Positions 1-8,422 of a DNA stretch of 64,000 bases are shown one piece after another. Every line of letters begins with the position of its first letter. Within the stretch, counting starts at the first letter, position 1. This stretch comes from Mucilaginibacter sp. OK283 (GTDB lineage Bacteria; Bacteroidota; Bacteroidia; Sphingobacteriales; Sphingobacteriaceae). The DNA lies in assembly GCF_900110415.1 (NCBI RefSeq), contig NZ_FODR01000001.1, positions 992,001-1,056,000 on the forward strand. Direction: 5' to 3'. The notes under the pieces are model-generated. The model did not search any database and was not told the origin of the DNA. It saw nothing but the letters and a program-made list of their open reading frames with translations. Position numbers and translations under genes: made by a program.

Positions 1-160
1 TAACAGGCTGGGTATAAGTGCGTCCTAAAAACGAAACCGCAGCTCCCGGTAACATCTCTTTAATATAAGCAGCCATGGGCAATGTAAGCACCACATCGCC
101 GATAGCATCTGTACGGTTTATTAATATGTGTTGTATTTTTGTTTTGAGGGGCTGGGGCAT
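1..160 (-). CDS. Glycosyltransferase family 9 (heptosyltransferase-like), N-terminal part
   Basis: Only the first 53 codons are in the window; the gene continues beyond the left edge. The visible N-terminus (ILINRTDAIGDVVLTLPM, then AAYIKEMLPGAAVSFLGR) has the hallmark of GT-B glycosyltransferase family 9: a beta strand, the R-x-D-x-IGDVV-x-TLP loop, and a helix leading into the second strand. Family members transfer heptose or other sugars from nucleotide donors to LPS core at the inner face of the inner membrane. The ATG at 158-160 is chosen because the frame upstream reaches a stop at 224-226 with no better start. It is divergent from meaB. The acceptor sugar cannot be judged from this fragment. 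Confidence 0.8.
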   Translation of the reverse strand, partial: MPQPLKTKIQHILINRTDAIGDVVLTLPMAAYIKEMLPGAAVSFLGRTYTQPV

Positions 161-311
161 TGTTGCAAACGTTGAATATGCTATGGGGCCGAATACCGTA
201 TTTATTCTTTCTTTACTCAGAACTTAAAACTCAACACAGACCGCACAAGTGCAATAATAAAGATTAAATTGCCTTTTATTATGATAATTTTCGTCATTTG
301 CATTTACAAAT

Positions 312-1211
312 ATGAATGTGGCAGCTGTTTTTAACAAAACCGGAATGACAAATAGCATTAACTTTAAACAGGTCGCCCGTGCATTAACCATTGTTGAAAA
401 CGACCTGCCCGGAAGCCAGCAACTATTAAAGGGCCTTACATTTAATAAACCTGCCCCGGTAATTGGCGTAACCGGCCCGCCCGGCGCAGGCAAAAGCACC
501 CTGGTAAATGCTTTGATAGATTTGCTTTTAAAAGATGGCAGTAAAATAGCGGTTTTGGCTATTGATCCCACATCGCCTTTTAACTTCGGCTCCCTGCTTG
601 GCGATAGGATTCGGATGTCTTCGCACTTTAATCATCCGGATGTTTTTATTCGCTCGCTGGCTACCCGCGGTTCATTAGGTGGCTTATCGGCCAAAACCAT
701 AGAAATGACCGATGTATTACGTGCCGCCGGATTTGATTATGTGCTGATAGAAACGGTTGGTGTTGGCCAGTCGGAAATTGAGATAAGCGGACTGGCGGAC
801 GTTACCCTTGTGGTACTGGTACCCGAGGGGGGCGATGAAGTACAGCATATTAAATCGGGCCTGATGGAAATTGCTGATGCTTTTATTGTTAACAAAGCCG
901 ACAGGGCCGATGCAGATGTATTTGCCAATAACCTGAAAAAAATTATAGGACAAAAAAAAGACGGACAGCCTCCTGTATTTAAAACAACAGCATTGCAGGG
1001 TACGGGGATTGCCCAGGTTGCCGGGTTTATCAAAACATCAATGCAGGTAAAAAACCCTCGTCGGCAGTTACTGCTTACCGAAAAGGCTTACAAGCTGTTA
1101 GCACATAAATTAACGCATCATATAGATAAAAAAAAGCTTCAGCAAGATGTTACCGTCGCTTTAAATTACAAGGATTTTAACCTTTATAGTTTTGTTGATT
1201 CGTATTTATAA
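312..1211 (+). CDS. meaB: MeaB/ArgK-family G3E GTPase
   Basis: P-loop GTPase of 299 aa. Walker A is GPPGAGKS at residues 55-62, followed by the DPTSP segment typical of MeaB near residue 85. A G3-like ETVGVGQSE and a G4 NKAD are also present. MeaB proteins chaperone adenosylcobalamin-dependent methylmalonyl-CoA mutase, gating cofactor loading and protecting the enzyme from inactivation. No mutase subunit lies in the window, so the partner is inferred from family knowledge. The protein is slightly shorter than many MeaB proteins (about 320-330 aa). The ATG at 312 is used; a second in-frame ATG at 345 is possible. A 'LAO/AO transport ATPase' label would be an old misnomer. Confidence 0.9.
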   Translation: MNVAAVFNKTGMTNSINFKQVARALTIVENDLPGSQQLLKGLTFNKPAPVIGVTGPPGAGKSTLVNALIDLLLKDGSKIAVLAIDPTSPFNFGSLLGDRIRMSSHFNHPDVFIRSLATRGSLGGLSAKTIEMTDVLRAAGFDYVLIETVGVGQSEIEISGLADVTLVVLVPEGGDEVQHIKSGLMEIADAFIVNKADRADADVFANNLKKIIGQKKDGQPPVFKTTALQGTGIAQVAGFIKTSMQVKNPRRQLLLTEKAYKLLAHKLTHHIDKKKLQQDVTVALNYKDFNLYSFVDSYL

Positions 1212-1229
1212 CCACTTGACCAGGCTTAA

Positions 1230-1292
1230 GTCGAAAGCCTTAAGTTCTGAGCCTGAATTGTCATTTTCGACTTAGAACTTGAGCCTTTCGAC
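1230..1292. repeat. W-type inverted word repeat between convergent meaB and pepP
   Basis: An imperfect inverted repeat. GTCGAAAG at 1230-1237 pairs with CTTTCGAC at 1285-1292, and the inner AAGTTCTGAG word is mirrored by TTAGAACTTGAG. It sits exactly between two convergent genes and its last base touches the pepP stop codon. It probably acts as a bidirectional terminator or mRNA 3' end structure (inference). Confidence 0.6.
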
Positions 1293-2584
1293 TAAAAATT
1301 ATTCATAATCTCTTCAATATGCTCTGCCTCAACGGGAATATTGGCCATCAGGTCGCGATTACCATTGTTGGTAATTAAAATATTATTCTCAATTCGTATA
1401 CCCAGGCCTTCTTCAGGTATATAAATACCTGGCTCGCAGGTTAGTATGTTGCCAACCTCGAATTGTTTATACCTGCTGGCAAAGTCATGAACATCCAAAC
1501 CCAGGTGGTGCGATGTGCCATGCATAAAATACTTTTTATATAATGGCGCGTTGGCATCCTGCTTTTCCACATCATGTTTATCAAGTAAGCCAAGGCCTAT
1601 CAGTTCGCTGGTCATTATTTTGCCAACCTCGTCCTGGTATTCGGTTAAAACAGTGCCGGCCACAATCATGCTGCTCGCCTCGCGCATTACACGTAAAACG
1701 GCATCATAAACAGCTCGCTGGCGTGGGGTAAACCTGCCATTAACCGGTACCGACCGGCTCATATCAGCGTTATAATTGGCGTACTGGGCGCCAAAATCAA
1801 ACAGAATTACGTCGCCATCATTACAAACCTGGTTGTTATCAATATAATGCAGCACGTTGGCATTTTTGCCCGAGGCAATTATTGGGCTATAAGCATGACC
1901 GGTAGCCCTTTGCCGTAAAAACTCGTGTATAATTTCGGCCTCTATTTCATATTCGGCAACACCGGGTTTTATAAATTTAAGTACGCGTACAAAAGCATCG
2001 TGGGTGATGTTACAGGCTTTTTGGATCAGCTCAATTTCCGGCTCCGATTTTATAACTCTTAAATCTCTTAATATCAACGCCGAGCGTTCGTATTTATGCA
2101 GCGGATATTTTTGGCGTAATGCTTCATACATCCGCATATCCCGGTATGGTACAGTATGTACATACCGGTCGTTTTCGTTAGTGTTTATGTAAATATTTTC
2201 GGCATAATTGATAATGCTATGTAAAATAGCGTCGTATTCATGCAGCCAGTAAACACTCTCGATACCAGAAACTTGTCTCGCCTCCTCTTTTGTATACTTG
2301 TGTCCTTCCCAAATGGCAATGTGCTCGTTGGTTTGTCTTAAAAAAAGTACTTCTTTGTATGCCTTATTAGGACAATCGGGGTATAGCAGCAATATGCTTT
2401 GCTCCTGGTCGATACCCGTAAGGTAAAAAAAATCCGGATTTTGTTTAAAAGCAAAAACCTGGTCACCACTCACCGGAAACTCATCATTAGAGTGAAAAAC
2501 AGCCAGTGAGTTTGGTTTTGTTCTCGAAACGAAATTTTTTCTATTATTTGTAAATAGCGAATGGAAAATTTCCAAATATTTCAT
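1292..2584 (-). CDS. pepP: Xaa-Pro aminopeptidase (M24B, aminopeptidase P)
   Basis: A 430-aa cytosolic metallopeptidase that removes the N-terminal residue when proline is second. It has an N-terminal creatinase-like domain (about 1-170) and a C-terminal pita-bread catalytic domain. The dinuclear metal ligands are visible as D263 (LFDFG), D274 (YNADMSR), H359 (HGTSHHLGLDVHD), E384 (CEPGIY) and E399 (IRIEN). Length and ligand spacing are normal for the family. It is monocistronic, convergent with meaB, and divergent from the OmpA-like gene across an AT-rich intergenic region. Confidence 0.93.
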   Translation of the reverse strand: MKYLEIFHSLFTNNRKNFVSRTKPNSLAVFHSNDEFPVSGDQVFAFKQNPDFFYLTGIDQEQSILLLYPDCPNKAYKEVLFLRQTNEHIAIWEGHKYTKEEARQVSGIESVYWLHEYDAILHSIINYAENIYINTNENDRYVHTVPYRDMRMYEALRQKYPLHKYERSALILRDLRVIKSEPEIELIQKACNITHDAFVRVLKFIKPGVAEYEIEAEIIHEFLRQRATGHAYSPIIASGKNANVLHYIDNNQVCNDGDVILFDFGAQYANYNADMSRSVPVNGRFTPRQRAVYDAVLRVMREASSMIVAGTVLTEYQDEVGKIMTSELIGLGLLDKHDVEKQDANAPLYKKYFMHGTSHHLGLDVHDFASRYKQFEVGNILTCEPGIYIPEEGLGIRIENNILITNNGNRDLMANIPVEAEHIEEIMNNF

Positions 2585-2659
2585 ATTTAACTCTTGATTA
2601 TTTTAATAAATCATTTTTTTTTCCTTATTTGTGTAACTATTACAATTTTTGGAACAATG

Positions 2660-2694
2660 TTTGGTCATCGTTTCAAACATAATTACTAAATTTG
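2660..2694 (+). promoter_or_regulatory. Bacteroidota-type promoter for the OmpA-like gene
   Basis: TTTG at 2660-2663, a 23-nt spacer, then TAAATTTG at 2687-2694. This fits the Bacteroidota sigma-ABfr consensus (TTTG, 17-23 nt, TAnnTTTG) and leaves a leader of roughly 30 nt before the ATG at 2733. Confidence 0.6.
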
Positions 2695-2732
2695 AAAAAA
2701 ATCACAATTAAAATCGTTTAATCTTAAAAACT

Positions 2733-4040
2733 ATGAATTATTCTACATTAAAGAAAACAGCAGCACTGTCGTTTGCTTCTTTGCTGGTTGCGGGTATGGC
2801 TAGCGCTCAGACCGACTCCACAAAAACTGGATCTGCCAAATTGTTTGGCGGCATCGGACAGTACAACACATTTAGTATCGGCGCAAGCGTTGGTGTAACA
2901 TCTGCCCTTGTTCCTTTCTCAATCAATTCAACCAATAAGTTTAAGGCTAGCTTAGGCTATGGTGTGTCGTTAAGGCAGCAATTGTCACACACTTTCAGCT
3001 TACAGTTAGACTACTTAGGCGGAAAAATTAAAGGGACTGACAAAGCTGGTACTAATAAATACGGCTTTACAGATTTTGAAACCACTTACAATGCTGGATC
3101 ATTAAGCGGCGTATTTAACATTGCAAGTGTGAGTTTTTTACATCGCGAAAACGCTGTTAATTTTTATGGGTCAGCCGGTTTAGGTCTGGATTTTTATAAA
3201 CCAAAATCATATACCCGTGCGGTAGATGGTCTTGTTTATCCTCCTTACCCTAAAACTGTAAAAGAATTATACGCTCCGGTTGGTGTTGGCGTTAAATTTA
3301 AGTTATCTGACGCGTTGGCATTAAATTTTGGTTATACAATTTCTTTTGTTCAAGGTTACAATTTCCAGGGTTTCAAAACTTATCCTCATCAAAACCGCTA
3401 CTCATATAGCTATGGTGGTTTAGAGTATACTTTTGGTCCAAGTTCAAAAAAGAACTTAGAGTGGGTAAACCCAGTTGCTCAAATGTATGATGAATTGTAT
3501 GATGCAGCTTTACGCGCAGAAGTTGAAGCTTTAAAAGGCCGTGTAACAAACGTAGAAACTGCTGTTAACGACCTGAAAAAAGATTCAGACGGTGACGGTG
3601 TTGCTGATCAGTTTGACAAATGCCCAGGTACTGCTGCGGGCAGCGTAGTTGATGGTTCTGGTTGCGTTATTGTATTCCCTAAACCAGCTGCTGATTCAGT
3701 TGTTGCTAAACCTACTGCTTACTCAAACATCCAGTTTGAATTTGACAGCTCGGTATTACGCACTTCATCTTACCCGGTGTTAGATGCTACTTCTGCAGAT
3801 TTGCGTGCTTCTGGCAAAGGTGTTGAAGTTGACGGCTTTGCTTCATCTGAAGGTACTGCCGCTCACAACATGTCTTTATCAAAAGATCGTGCTAACTCAG
3901 TAAAAACTTACTTAGTTAACTCTGGTGTTGATGCTAAAAAAGTAAAAATCAAAGGCTACGGCGAAACCATGCCAATTGCCGATAACTCAACCGAAGAAGG
4001 TCGTGTATTAAATCGTCGTGTTCAGTTTAAACAAAAATAA
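2733..4040 (+). CDS. OmpA-family outer-membrane beta-barrel protein
   Basis: A 435-aa protein. A signal peptide (about 1-26, ending ASAQ) is followed by an aromatic-rich region consistent with an outer-membrane beta-barrel (about 35-235). Next come a short helical linker, a calcium-binding thrombospondin type-3-like motif (DSDGDGVADQFDKCPGT), and a C-terminal OmpA peptidoglycan-binding domain (about 335-435) with FDSSVLR and ending GRVLNRRVQF. The role is anchoring the outer membrane to the cell wall. Its own promoter and strong terminator suggest a highly expressed monocistronic gene. The codon use looks smoother and less GC-rich than in its neighbours, as expected for an abundant membrane protein. 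Confidence 0.9.
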   Translation: MNYSTLKKTAALSFASLLVAGMASAQTDSTKTGSAKLFGGIGQYNTFSIGASVGVTSALVPFSINSTNKFKASLGYGVSLRQQLSHTFSLQLDYLGGKIKGTDKAGTNKYGFTDFETTYNAGSLSGVFNIASVSFLHRENAVNFYGSAGLGLDFYKPKSYTRAVDGLVYPPYPKTVKELYAPVGVGVKFKLSDALALNFGYTISFVQGYNFQGFKTYPHQNRYSYSYGGLEYTFGPSSKKNLEWVNPVAQMYDELYDAALRAEVEALKGRVTNVETAVNDLKKDSDGDGVADQFDKCPGTAAGSVVDGSGCVIVFPKPAADSVVAKPTAYSNIQFEFDSSVLRTSSYPVLDATSADLRASGKGVEVDGFASSEGTAAHNMSLSKDRANSVKTYLVNSGVDAKKVKIKGYGETMPIADNSTEEGRVLNRRVQFKQK

Positions 4041-4062
4041 TCGTTGATAAAACATTATTTGC

Positions 4063-4089
4063 GAAAGCCCCGGATAACCCGGGGCTTTC
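4063..4089 (+). terminator. Rho-independent terminator of the OmpA-like gene
   Basis: An 11-bp stem, GAAAGCCCCGG (4063-4073) with CCGGGGCTTTC (4079-4089), and a 5-nt loop, 22 nt after the stop codon. The T tract after it is short (TTCG). Confidence 0.8.
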
Positions 4090-4165
4090 TTCGTTTAACA
4101 CGATTTAAGGATTCTTGCAGTATTAAGATGACTTTGGAAACGCATCTCCCTGCTCTTTACTCTTT

Positions 4166-4200
4166 TTTGACATCTATGTTTAGCAGGAATGTTATCTTTA
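4166..4200 (+). promoter_or_regulatory. Possible promoter of the alpha/beta hydrolase gene
   Basis: TTTG at 4166-4169, a 23-nt spacer and TATCTTTA at 4193-4200, one base off the TAnnTTTG consensus. The start codon follows 8 nt later, so the leader would be very short. Confidence 0.35.
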
Positions 4201-4208
4201 AGTAATTC

Positions 4209-5012
4209 ATGAACATCATTTTAAAAGTAACACTTTGGCTTATAGGTATTTTTACAGGCATTTACCTGGTCATTTGTTGTTTCTTTTATTTTTCACAGGA
4301 TGATTTGATCTTTCAGGGAACGCGATATCCTGCCGGATATCGGTACGATTTTCGGTCCGCTTACAAAGAGTATAATATAAAAACTGCCGATGGCAATACA
4401 TTAAACGGCGTTTTATTCCTCTCCCAAAAACCAAAAGGGCTTGTTTTTTTCCTGCATGGCAATGGCGGTACAATTGATAGCTGGCATACAGTTGCAGGTA
4501 ATTACAATAACGTAGGGTATGATGTATTTATGCTTGATTATCCGGGATACGGCAAAAGTACAGGCAATATTAAATCGCAGCAGCAACTTTTTGATGCTGT
4601 AAAAATGGCATACCAACATGTCAAAACATTATATCCCGAAAATCAAATTGTCATATTAGGCTATTCTATCGGCACAGGCCCGGCAGCCTGGCTAGCATCA
4701 CAAAATCATCCACAAAAACTCATCCTACTTGCTCCTTACTATAGCCTGGTTGATGAGGCGAAAACGCTGTACCCATTTTTGCCCTCTTCTATTTTAAAAT
4801 ACCCACTCCAAACTTATGAGTACATTCAGCATACTTCTGCTCCTATTGTCATTTTTCACGGTGATGAAGATGAGTTGATAAACCACTCTTCGTCCTTCCG
4901 ACTCCAAAAATACTTTAAGCCCGGCGACAAGCTAATTATCCTGAAAGGGCAGCATCATAACGGCATAGATGATAATACCAAATACAAGGATTCATTGAAA
5001 AAAGTCCTGTAA
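4209..5012 (+). CDS. Membrane-anchored alpha/beta hydrolase
   Basis: A 267-aa protein with an N-terminal transmembrane helix (about 5-28) and a serine-hydrolase domain that would lie on the periplasmic side. The oxyanion loop FLHGNGG (81-87), nucleophile elbow GYSIGTG with S153, an acidic residue in HGDEDE (D219 or D221) and H250 in QHHNG make a plausible catalytic triad. It resembles the ABHD17/YfhR-like group. The substrate is unknown; a carboxylesterase or thioesterase activity is the general expectation. It is monocistronic and ends in a terminator shared with the convergent ABC operon. Confidence 0.8.
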   Translation: MNIILKVTLWLIGIFTGIYLVICCFFYFSQDDLIFQGTRYPAGYRYDFRSAYKEYNIKTADGNTLNGVLFLSQKPKGLVFFLHGNGGTIDSWHTVAGNYNNVGYDVFMLDYPGYGKSTGNIKSQQQLFDAVKMAYQHVKTLYPENQIVILGYSIGTGPAAWLASQNHPQKLILLAPYYSLVDEAKTLYPFLPSSILKYPLQTYEYIQHTSAPIVIFHGDEDELINHSSSFRLQKYFKPGDKLIILKGQHHNGIDDNTKYKDSLKKVL

Positions 5013-5017
5013 ACAAA

Positions 5018-5040
5018 ATAGACGTGTGCTACACGTCTAT
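5018..5040. terminator. Hairpin terminator between convergent genes
   Basis: A perfect 10-bp stem (5018-5027 with 5031-5040) and a 3-nt loop, 6 nt after the hydrolase stop. It is followed on the + strand by CCAATTTTTATT. The W-type words GCACATCT/TGCATATCCGCACAT (5056-5092) lie between it and the ABC permease stop. Confidence 0.7.
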
Positions 5041-5097
5041 CCAATTTTTATTCTGCAGGCAATTTGCACATCTAAAATCTGCATATCCGCACATTTA

Positions 5098-5895
5098 TCA
5101 CTTAACGCTTTTCTTCTGCACAATAAAGTATCCTGCAATAAATACAACTATGGCTACTGCCATACTTACAAAAACATCTTTTGTAAACACATCTATTTGA
5201 ATGCCTTTTTGCACCCCTTCGCCTCGATGCATCATGGTAGTAATAGCTTGCATGGGGTGCGAATAAGGGAAAAGATAACAATACTCCCAGTTTTTTGAGG
5301 CCAGGATAACACCGGTAATGGTGCACACAAAGCCGATGCCCATCGGCTTTAAAAAATCGGCCCAAAGTAAACTGAGCAAAAACTGGATGGATAAGATGCC
5401 CAGCGATGACAAAAATAATTTAAAATATATCTGCGCCAGCTCCTTTTCCATGTGGTAATCATCAAACCTAAGTTCGGGTTTTACGATGCTCAATAAGTTG
5501 CCAAACCCTATTGTAAACAGCACAAACAGCGCAAGTGTTAAAAACACCAGGAATACCGCATAAGTATATTTGGCGCCGTATACCGCCCAACGCGAAATAG
5601 GCAAACTGAACAGGCTTTTCCAGGTATCGGCCTTGTGCTCAATACTATTTACCGAGTAGGCTATAAAAATAATAAACATGGGCAGCAGTAATGAACCCAT
5701 TACGCCTAATATGGCGCCGGCAAATTGCAGCCACAGCATTATGGGTGGTGTGCCTGTAAGTTTTTCGGCCTTGAGGTAAAAGCCCACAAAAAGTAAAGTG
5801 GAAATAAACAGCGGTAGTATAATGGCAGCCCAAAAACCCAACGTTTTTCGGCTTTTGTAAAATTCCGACCGGAACGATAGTATAAATCCTTTCAT
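5098..5895 (-). CDS. ABC-2 type transporter permease
   Basis: A 265-aa integral membrane protein with about six hydrophobic segments and an N-terminal cytoplasmic stretch (FRSEFYKSRKTLGFWAAII) typical of ABC-2 permeases of the bacitracin/lantibiotic-immunity kind. It is the last gene of a three-gene minus-strand operon, 5 nt after the ATPase. The pair probably forms a homodimeric exporter or an immunity/lipid-translocation system; the substrate is unknown. Confidence 0.82.
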   Translation of the reverse strand: MKGFILSFRSEFYKSRKTLGFWAAIILPLFISTLLFVGFYLKAEKLTGTPPIMLWLQFAGAILGVMGSLLLPMFIIFIAYSVNSIEHKADTWKSLFSLPISRWAVYGAKYTYAVFLVFLTLALFVLFTIGFGNLLSIVKPELRFDDYHMEKELAQIYFKLFLSSLGILSIQFLLSLLWADFLKPMGIGFVCTITGVILASKNWEYCYLFPYSHPMQAITTMMHRGEGVQKGIQIDVFTKDVFVSMAVAIVVFIAGYFIVQKKSVK

Positions 5896-5900
5896 GGGGT

Positions 5901-6800
5901 TCAGGCTTTTTGGGTGATATCTAAAAACAGGCGTTCCAAATCTTTTTGCTGTTTACCTATACTAAATATGGCATGGCCGTTATTGTGCAACAGTGCATTT
6001 ATTCCCGCCGTTTTTTGCTTGCTCGCGTACGGAACATACAGGTAAGTATCGGTAACATCGGTAACGGTATAACCGTTACGGGTAAGCAGGTTAGCGGCAT
6101 CAACTGTGTTATCTGTCTCGATGCATACAAGCGGCTGGCTCAAGGCCTGCAACTCGCCGATGCTGCCCTGAAACAGCAGCTCGCCATGGTTAATAATACC
6201 TACGTGGGTGGCCATGCGTTCAACCTCGGCCAGTAGGTGGCTTGATATAAATACCGTTTTTTTATACTGACCAACCAGTTTAATGAGTAACTCACGCACT
6301 TCGATGATCCCGTTAGGATCAAGGCCGTTGGTGGGCTCGTCAAGGATTAAAAGTTTGGGATCGGCAAGCAGGGCAAGGGCAATGCCCAGGCGCTGTTTCA
6401 TACCCAGGGAGTATTGTCCGGCTTTTTTGTGGGCCGCATTGGTAAGCTGCACAAGAGCCAGCATTTCGTCAACGCGTTTAACAGGCACCTGTAATAACAA
6501 GGCCCTGTTTAATAAATTCTCTTTCCCGGTAAGGTGTTGGTATATAGCAGGCTGCTCAATAAGCGAGCCTATTTGCGATAAAATTTGAGCGCGGTGATGT
6601 TGAATGTCCTGTTCAAATATTTGGATGCTGCCGCTTTGGATTTTGAGCAGGTTTAACAGGAGTTTGATAGTAGTGGTTTTCCCGGCACCGTTTGGGCCAA
6701 GAAAACCATATATGCTTCCTTCGGGTACCTGTAGCGCAAGTGATTTAACTACTTGCTGATTACCGAAGTTGAAGGATAACCCTTCGGTACTAATTACCAT
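5901..6800 (-). CDS. ABC transporter ATP-binding protein
   Basis: A 299-aa nucleotide-binding subunit. Walker A is GPNGAGKT (35-42), the signature is YSLGMKQRLG, and Walker B LLILDEPTNGLDP and switch HLLAEVE are present. About 80 further residues follow the core, as in CcmA/BcrA-type drug and bacteriocin-immunity ATPases. It energises the adjacent permease. Its ATG overlaps the end of the upstream 70-aa gene by 7 nt, indicating translational coupling. Confidence 0.9.
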   Translation of the reverse strand: MVISTEGLSFNFGNQQVVKSLALQVPEGSIYGFLGPNGAGKTTTIKLLLNLLKIQSGSIQIFEQDIQHHRAQILSQIGSLIEQPAIYQHLTGKENLLNRALLLQVPVKRVDEMLALVQLTNAAHKKAGQYSLGMKQRLGIALALLADPKLLILDEPTNGLDPNGIIEVRELLIKLVGQYKKTVFISSHLLAEVERMATHVGIINHGELLFQGSIGELQALSQPLVCIETDNTVDAANLLTRNGYTVTDVTDTYLYVPYASKQKTAGINALLHNNGHAIFSIGKQQKDLERLFLDITQKA

Positions 6801-7006
6801 ACATTGTTACTTTTGGCAACTGAGCAAACAGTTTTAACAAGGGTAATGCCCTTGTAAAACAACGAGGTAGCGTGTACCGCTGATGTCCCCATTACTGCTG
6901 ATTCCTTTTTTTGTTCAAACTGGTAGCTTACACCTAAAATAAGGGCGAACATTACCGGTATCAACAACATGATAAAAGGGTTAGAATTTTTGATAAGCGT
7001 TTTCAT
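6794..7006 (-). CDS. Small membrane protein leading the ABC operon
   Basis: A 70-aa protein not recognised as a known family. One strong transmembrane segment (PFIMLLIPVMFALILGVSY, about 10-28) is followed by a polar tail. The stop overlaps the start of the ATPase gene, and the frame is well placed as first gene of the operon, which supports it being real. It could be a regulatory or accessory subunit of the exporter. The alternative is a leader peptide with no function of its own. Confidence 0.55.
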   Translation of the reverse strand: MKTLIKNSNPFIMLLIPVMFALILGVSYQFEQKKESAVMGTSAVHATSLFYKGITLVKTVCSVAKSNNVW

Positions 7007-7240
7007 TGCGAGTGATTTGATAGAACAAAGAAATACTTATTTTACCACCTGCTAAAAAGTATTAGACCAACACACGGAGTTTATAGATGAACGCCTTTTT
7101 AAACATTTTAACCAGTTTATCGATTATAAAAGCCAGTTCATCGACAAATTGAATTACTATATATAAATAAACGCCCGTATAACAATCAAAATACTAAATT
7201 ACATCACATTAAACCTTTTTATTAAGGGATAAAACGGCAC

Positions 7241-8293
7241 ATGCAGAACACTATTTCACCTGATAATCAAACACGCGGTTTAAAAACGGCCTGGCATATT
7301 TTCTGGCATTTACTTTTTTGGCTTGGGATGATCTCGCTGTTCATTTTCCTGGCCCGGATGAATGACCATATAACACTAAGGCAATTGGTTATTATATTTC
7401 TGGTGTTCCCGATCATCAATATCGGGTTGTTTTACATTAATTTCCTGGTATACATTCCCCGCTTCCTGGATAAAAAAAGGTATTGGGCTTATGCCTGTGT
7501 AGCTCTGATAACCATTATAGTTTTCGGTGTTGTTAAATATGGGGTAGGCCTGTTGTTTAAAGATGTGATACTGATACACAACAAGGGGCAGCAAATAAGC
7601 TTTGCCGCTTACTTTTTCAACACCGTTTTTACCAGCCTGATTTTTATTTTTTTAAGTACGGTGCTTAAATTCACTACCGATTGGTTCCTGAACGAACGCA
7701 TTCAGCATGATCTTGAAAACCAGCGATTAAGCGCCGAGCTTGCTTTTTTAAAATCGCAGATAAATCCGCATTTTTTATTCAATTCCTTAAACAGTATTTA
7801 CTCGCTGGCCTATCAAAAATCCGAAACAACGCCCGAAGCTATCCTGAAGCTATCCGAAATTATGCGCTACATGCTTTACGAGTGCAATGACAACCGGGTT
7901 GATTTAAGCAAGGAGTTGCAATACCTGCACAACTACATCGATTTGCAAAAAATCCGCTTTGGCAACAAGGCTTTTATTGATTTTAAGGTAATGGGCGATG
8001 TAACCAACCAGCAAATTGTACCCTTATTATTAATAGCCTTTATCGAAAACGCTTTTAAGCATGGCGTGGCCAATGATGTGATGACGCCAATTAAACTGCT
8101 CATTAATGTTGACGAATGCCAACTGCACTTTTACATTCAAAATAAAAAACATACCCATAACCGCGACGCCATTGGCGGGATAGGACTAACCAATGTGCAA
8201 AGGCGTCTTAATCTTTTATATCCCGGTAAGTATACTTTAAATATCAGGGATACAGAAGATACCTATACTTGTGAATTATCAATAATCTTGTGA
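7241..8293 (+). CDS. LytS/YehU-type sensor histidine kinase
   Basis: A 350-aa protein. Four hydrophobic segments (about 20-38, 47-72, 82-105, 122-142) form a membrane module with no large sensor domain. A His_kinase domain follows, with FLKSQINPHFLFNSLN holding the phospho-accepting H177. The ATPase part shows an N box (IENAFKHG) and GGIGLTNVQRRL. These kinases normally signal to a LytTR regulator; the likely partner is the gene at 10150, two genes downstream. An R-type hairpin directly follows its stop. Confidence 0.9.
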   Translation: MQNTISPDNQTRGLKTAWHIFWHLLFWLGMISLFIFLARMNDHITLRQLVIIFLVFPIINIGLFYINFLVYIPRFLDKKRYWAYACVALITIIVFGVVKYGVGLLFKDVILIHNKGQQISFAAYFFNTVFTSLIFIFLSTVLKFTTDWFLNERIQHDLENQRLSAELAFLKSQINPHFLFNSLNSIYSLAYQKSETTPEAILKLSEIMRYMLYECNDNRVDLSKELQYLHNYIDLQKIRFGNKAFIDFKVMGDVTNQQIVPLLLIAFIENAFKHGVANDVMTPIKLLINVDECQLHFYIQNKKHTHNRDAIGGIGLTNVQRRLNLLYPGKYTLNIRDTEDTYTCELSIIL

Positions 8294-8301
8294 AAGTTCC
8301 T

Positions 8302-8389
8302 CTGTCATGCTGAGGTACGAAGCATCTGCTCGACAACTTTTCTATCGGTCATGCAAAGCTGATAGATTCTTCGTACCTCAGGATGACAG
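8302..8389. repeat. R element (GTCATGCTGAGG palindrome)
   Basis: A long inverted repeat. The left arm 8302-8327 begins CTGTCATGCTGAGGTACG and matches the reverse complement of the right arm (to 8389) at 24 of 26 positions. It separates the kinase gene from the DUF1080 gene. The same head occurs at 21644, 23423 (inverted) and, as 11 identical bases, at 25054-25064. Confidence 0.8.
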
Positions 8390-8422
8390 GAAAATTGGAT
8401 AAACATAAACATTACCCAAACC

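Noticed and set aside
224..571. 115-codon minus-strand frame over the meaB start
   Set aside because: Antisense to the conserved GTPase P-loop; no protein features.
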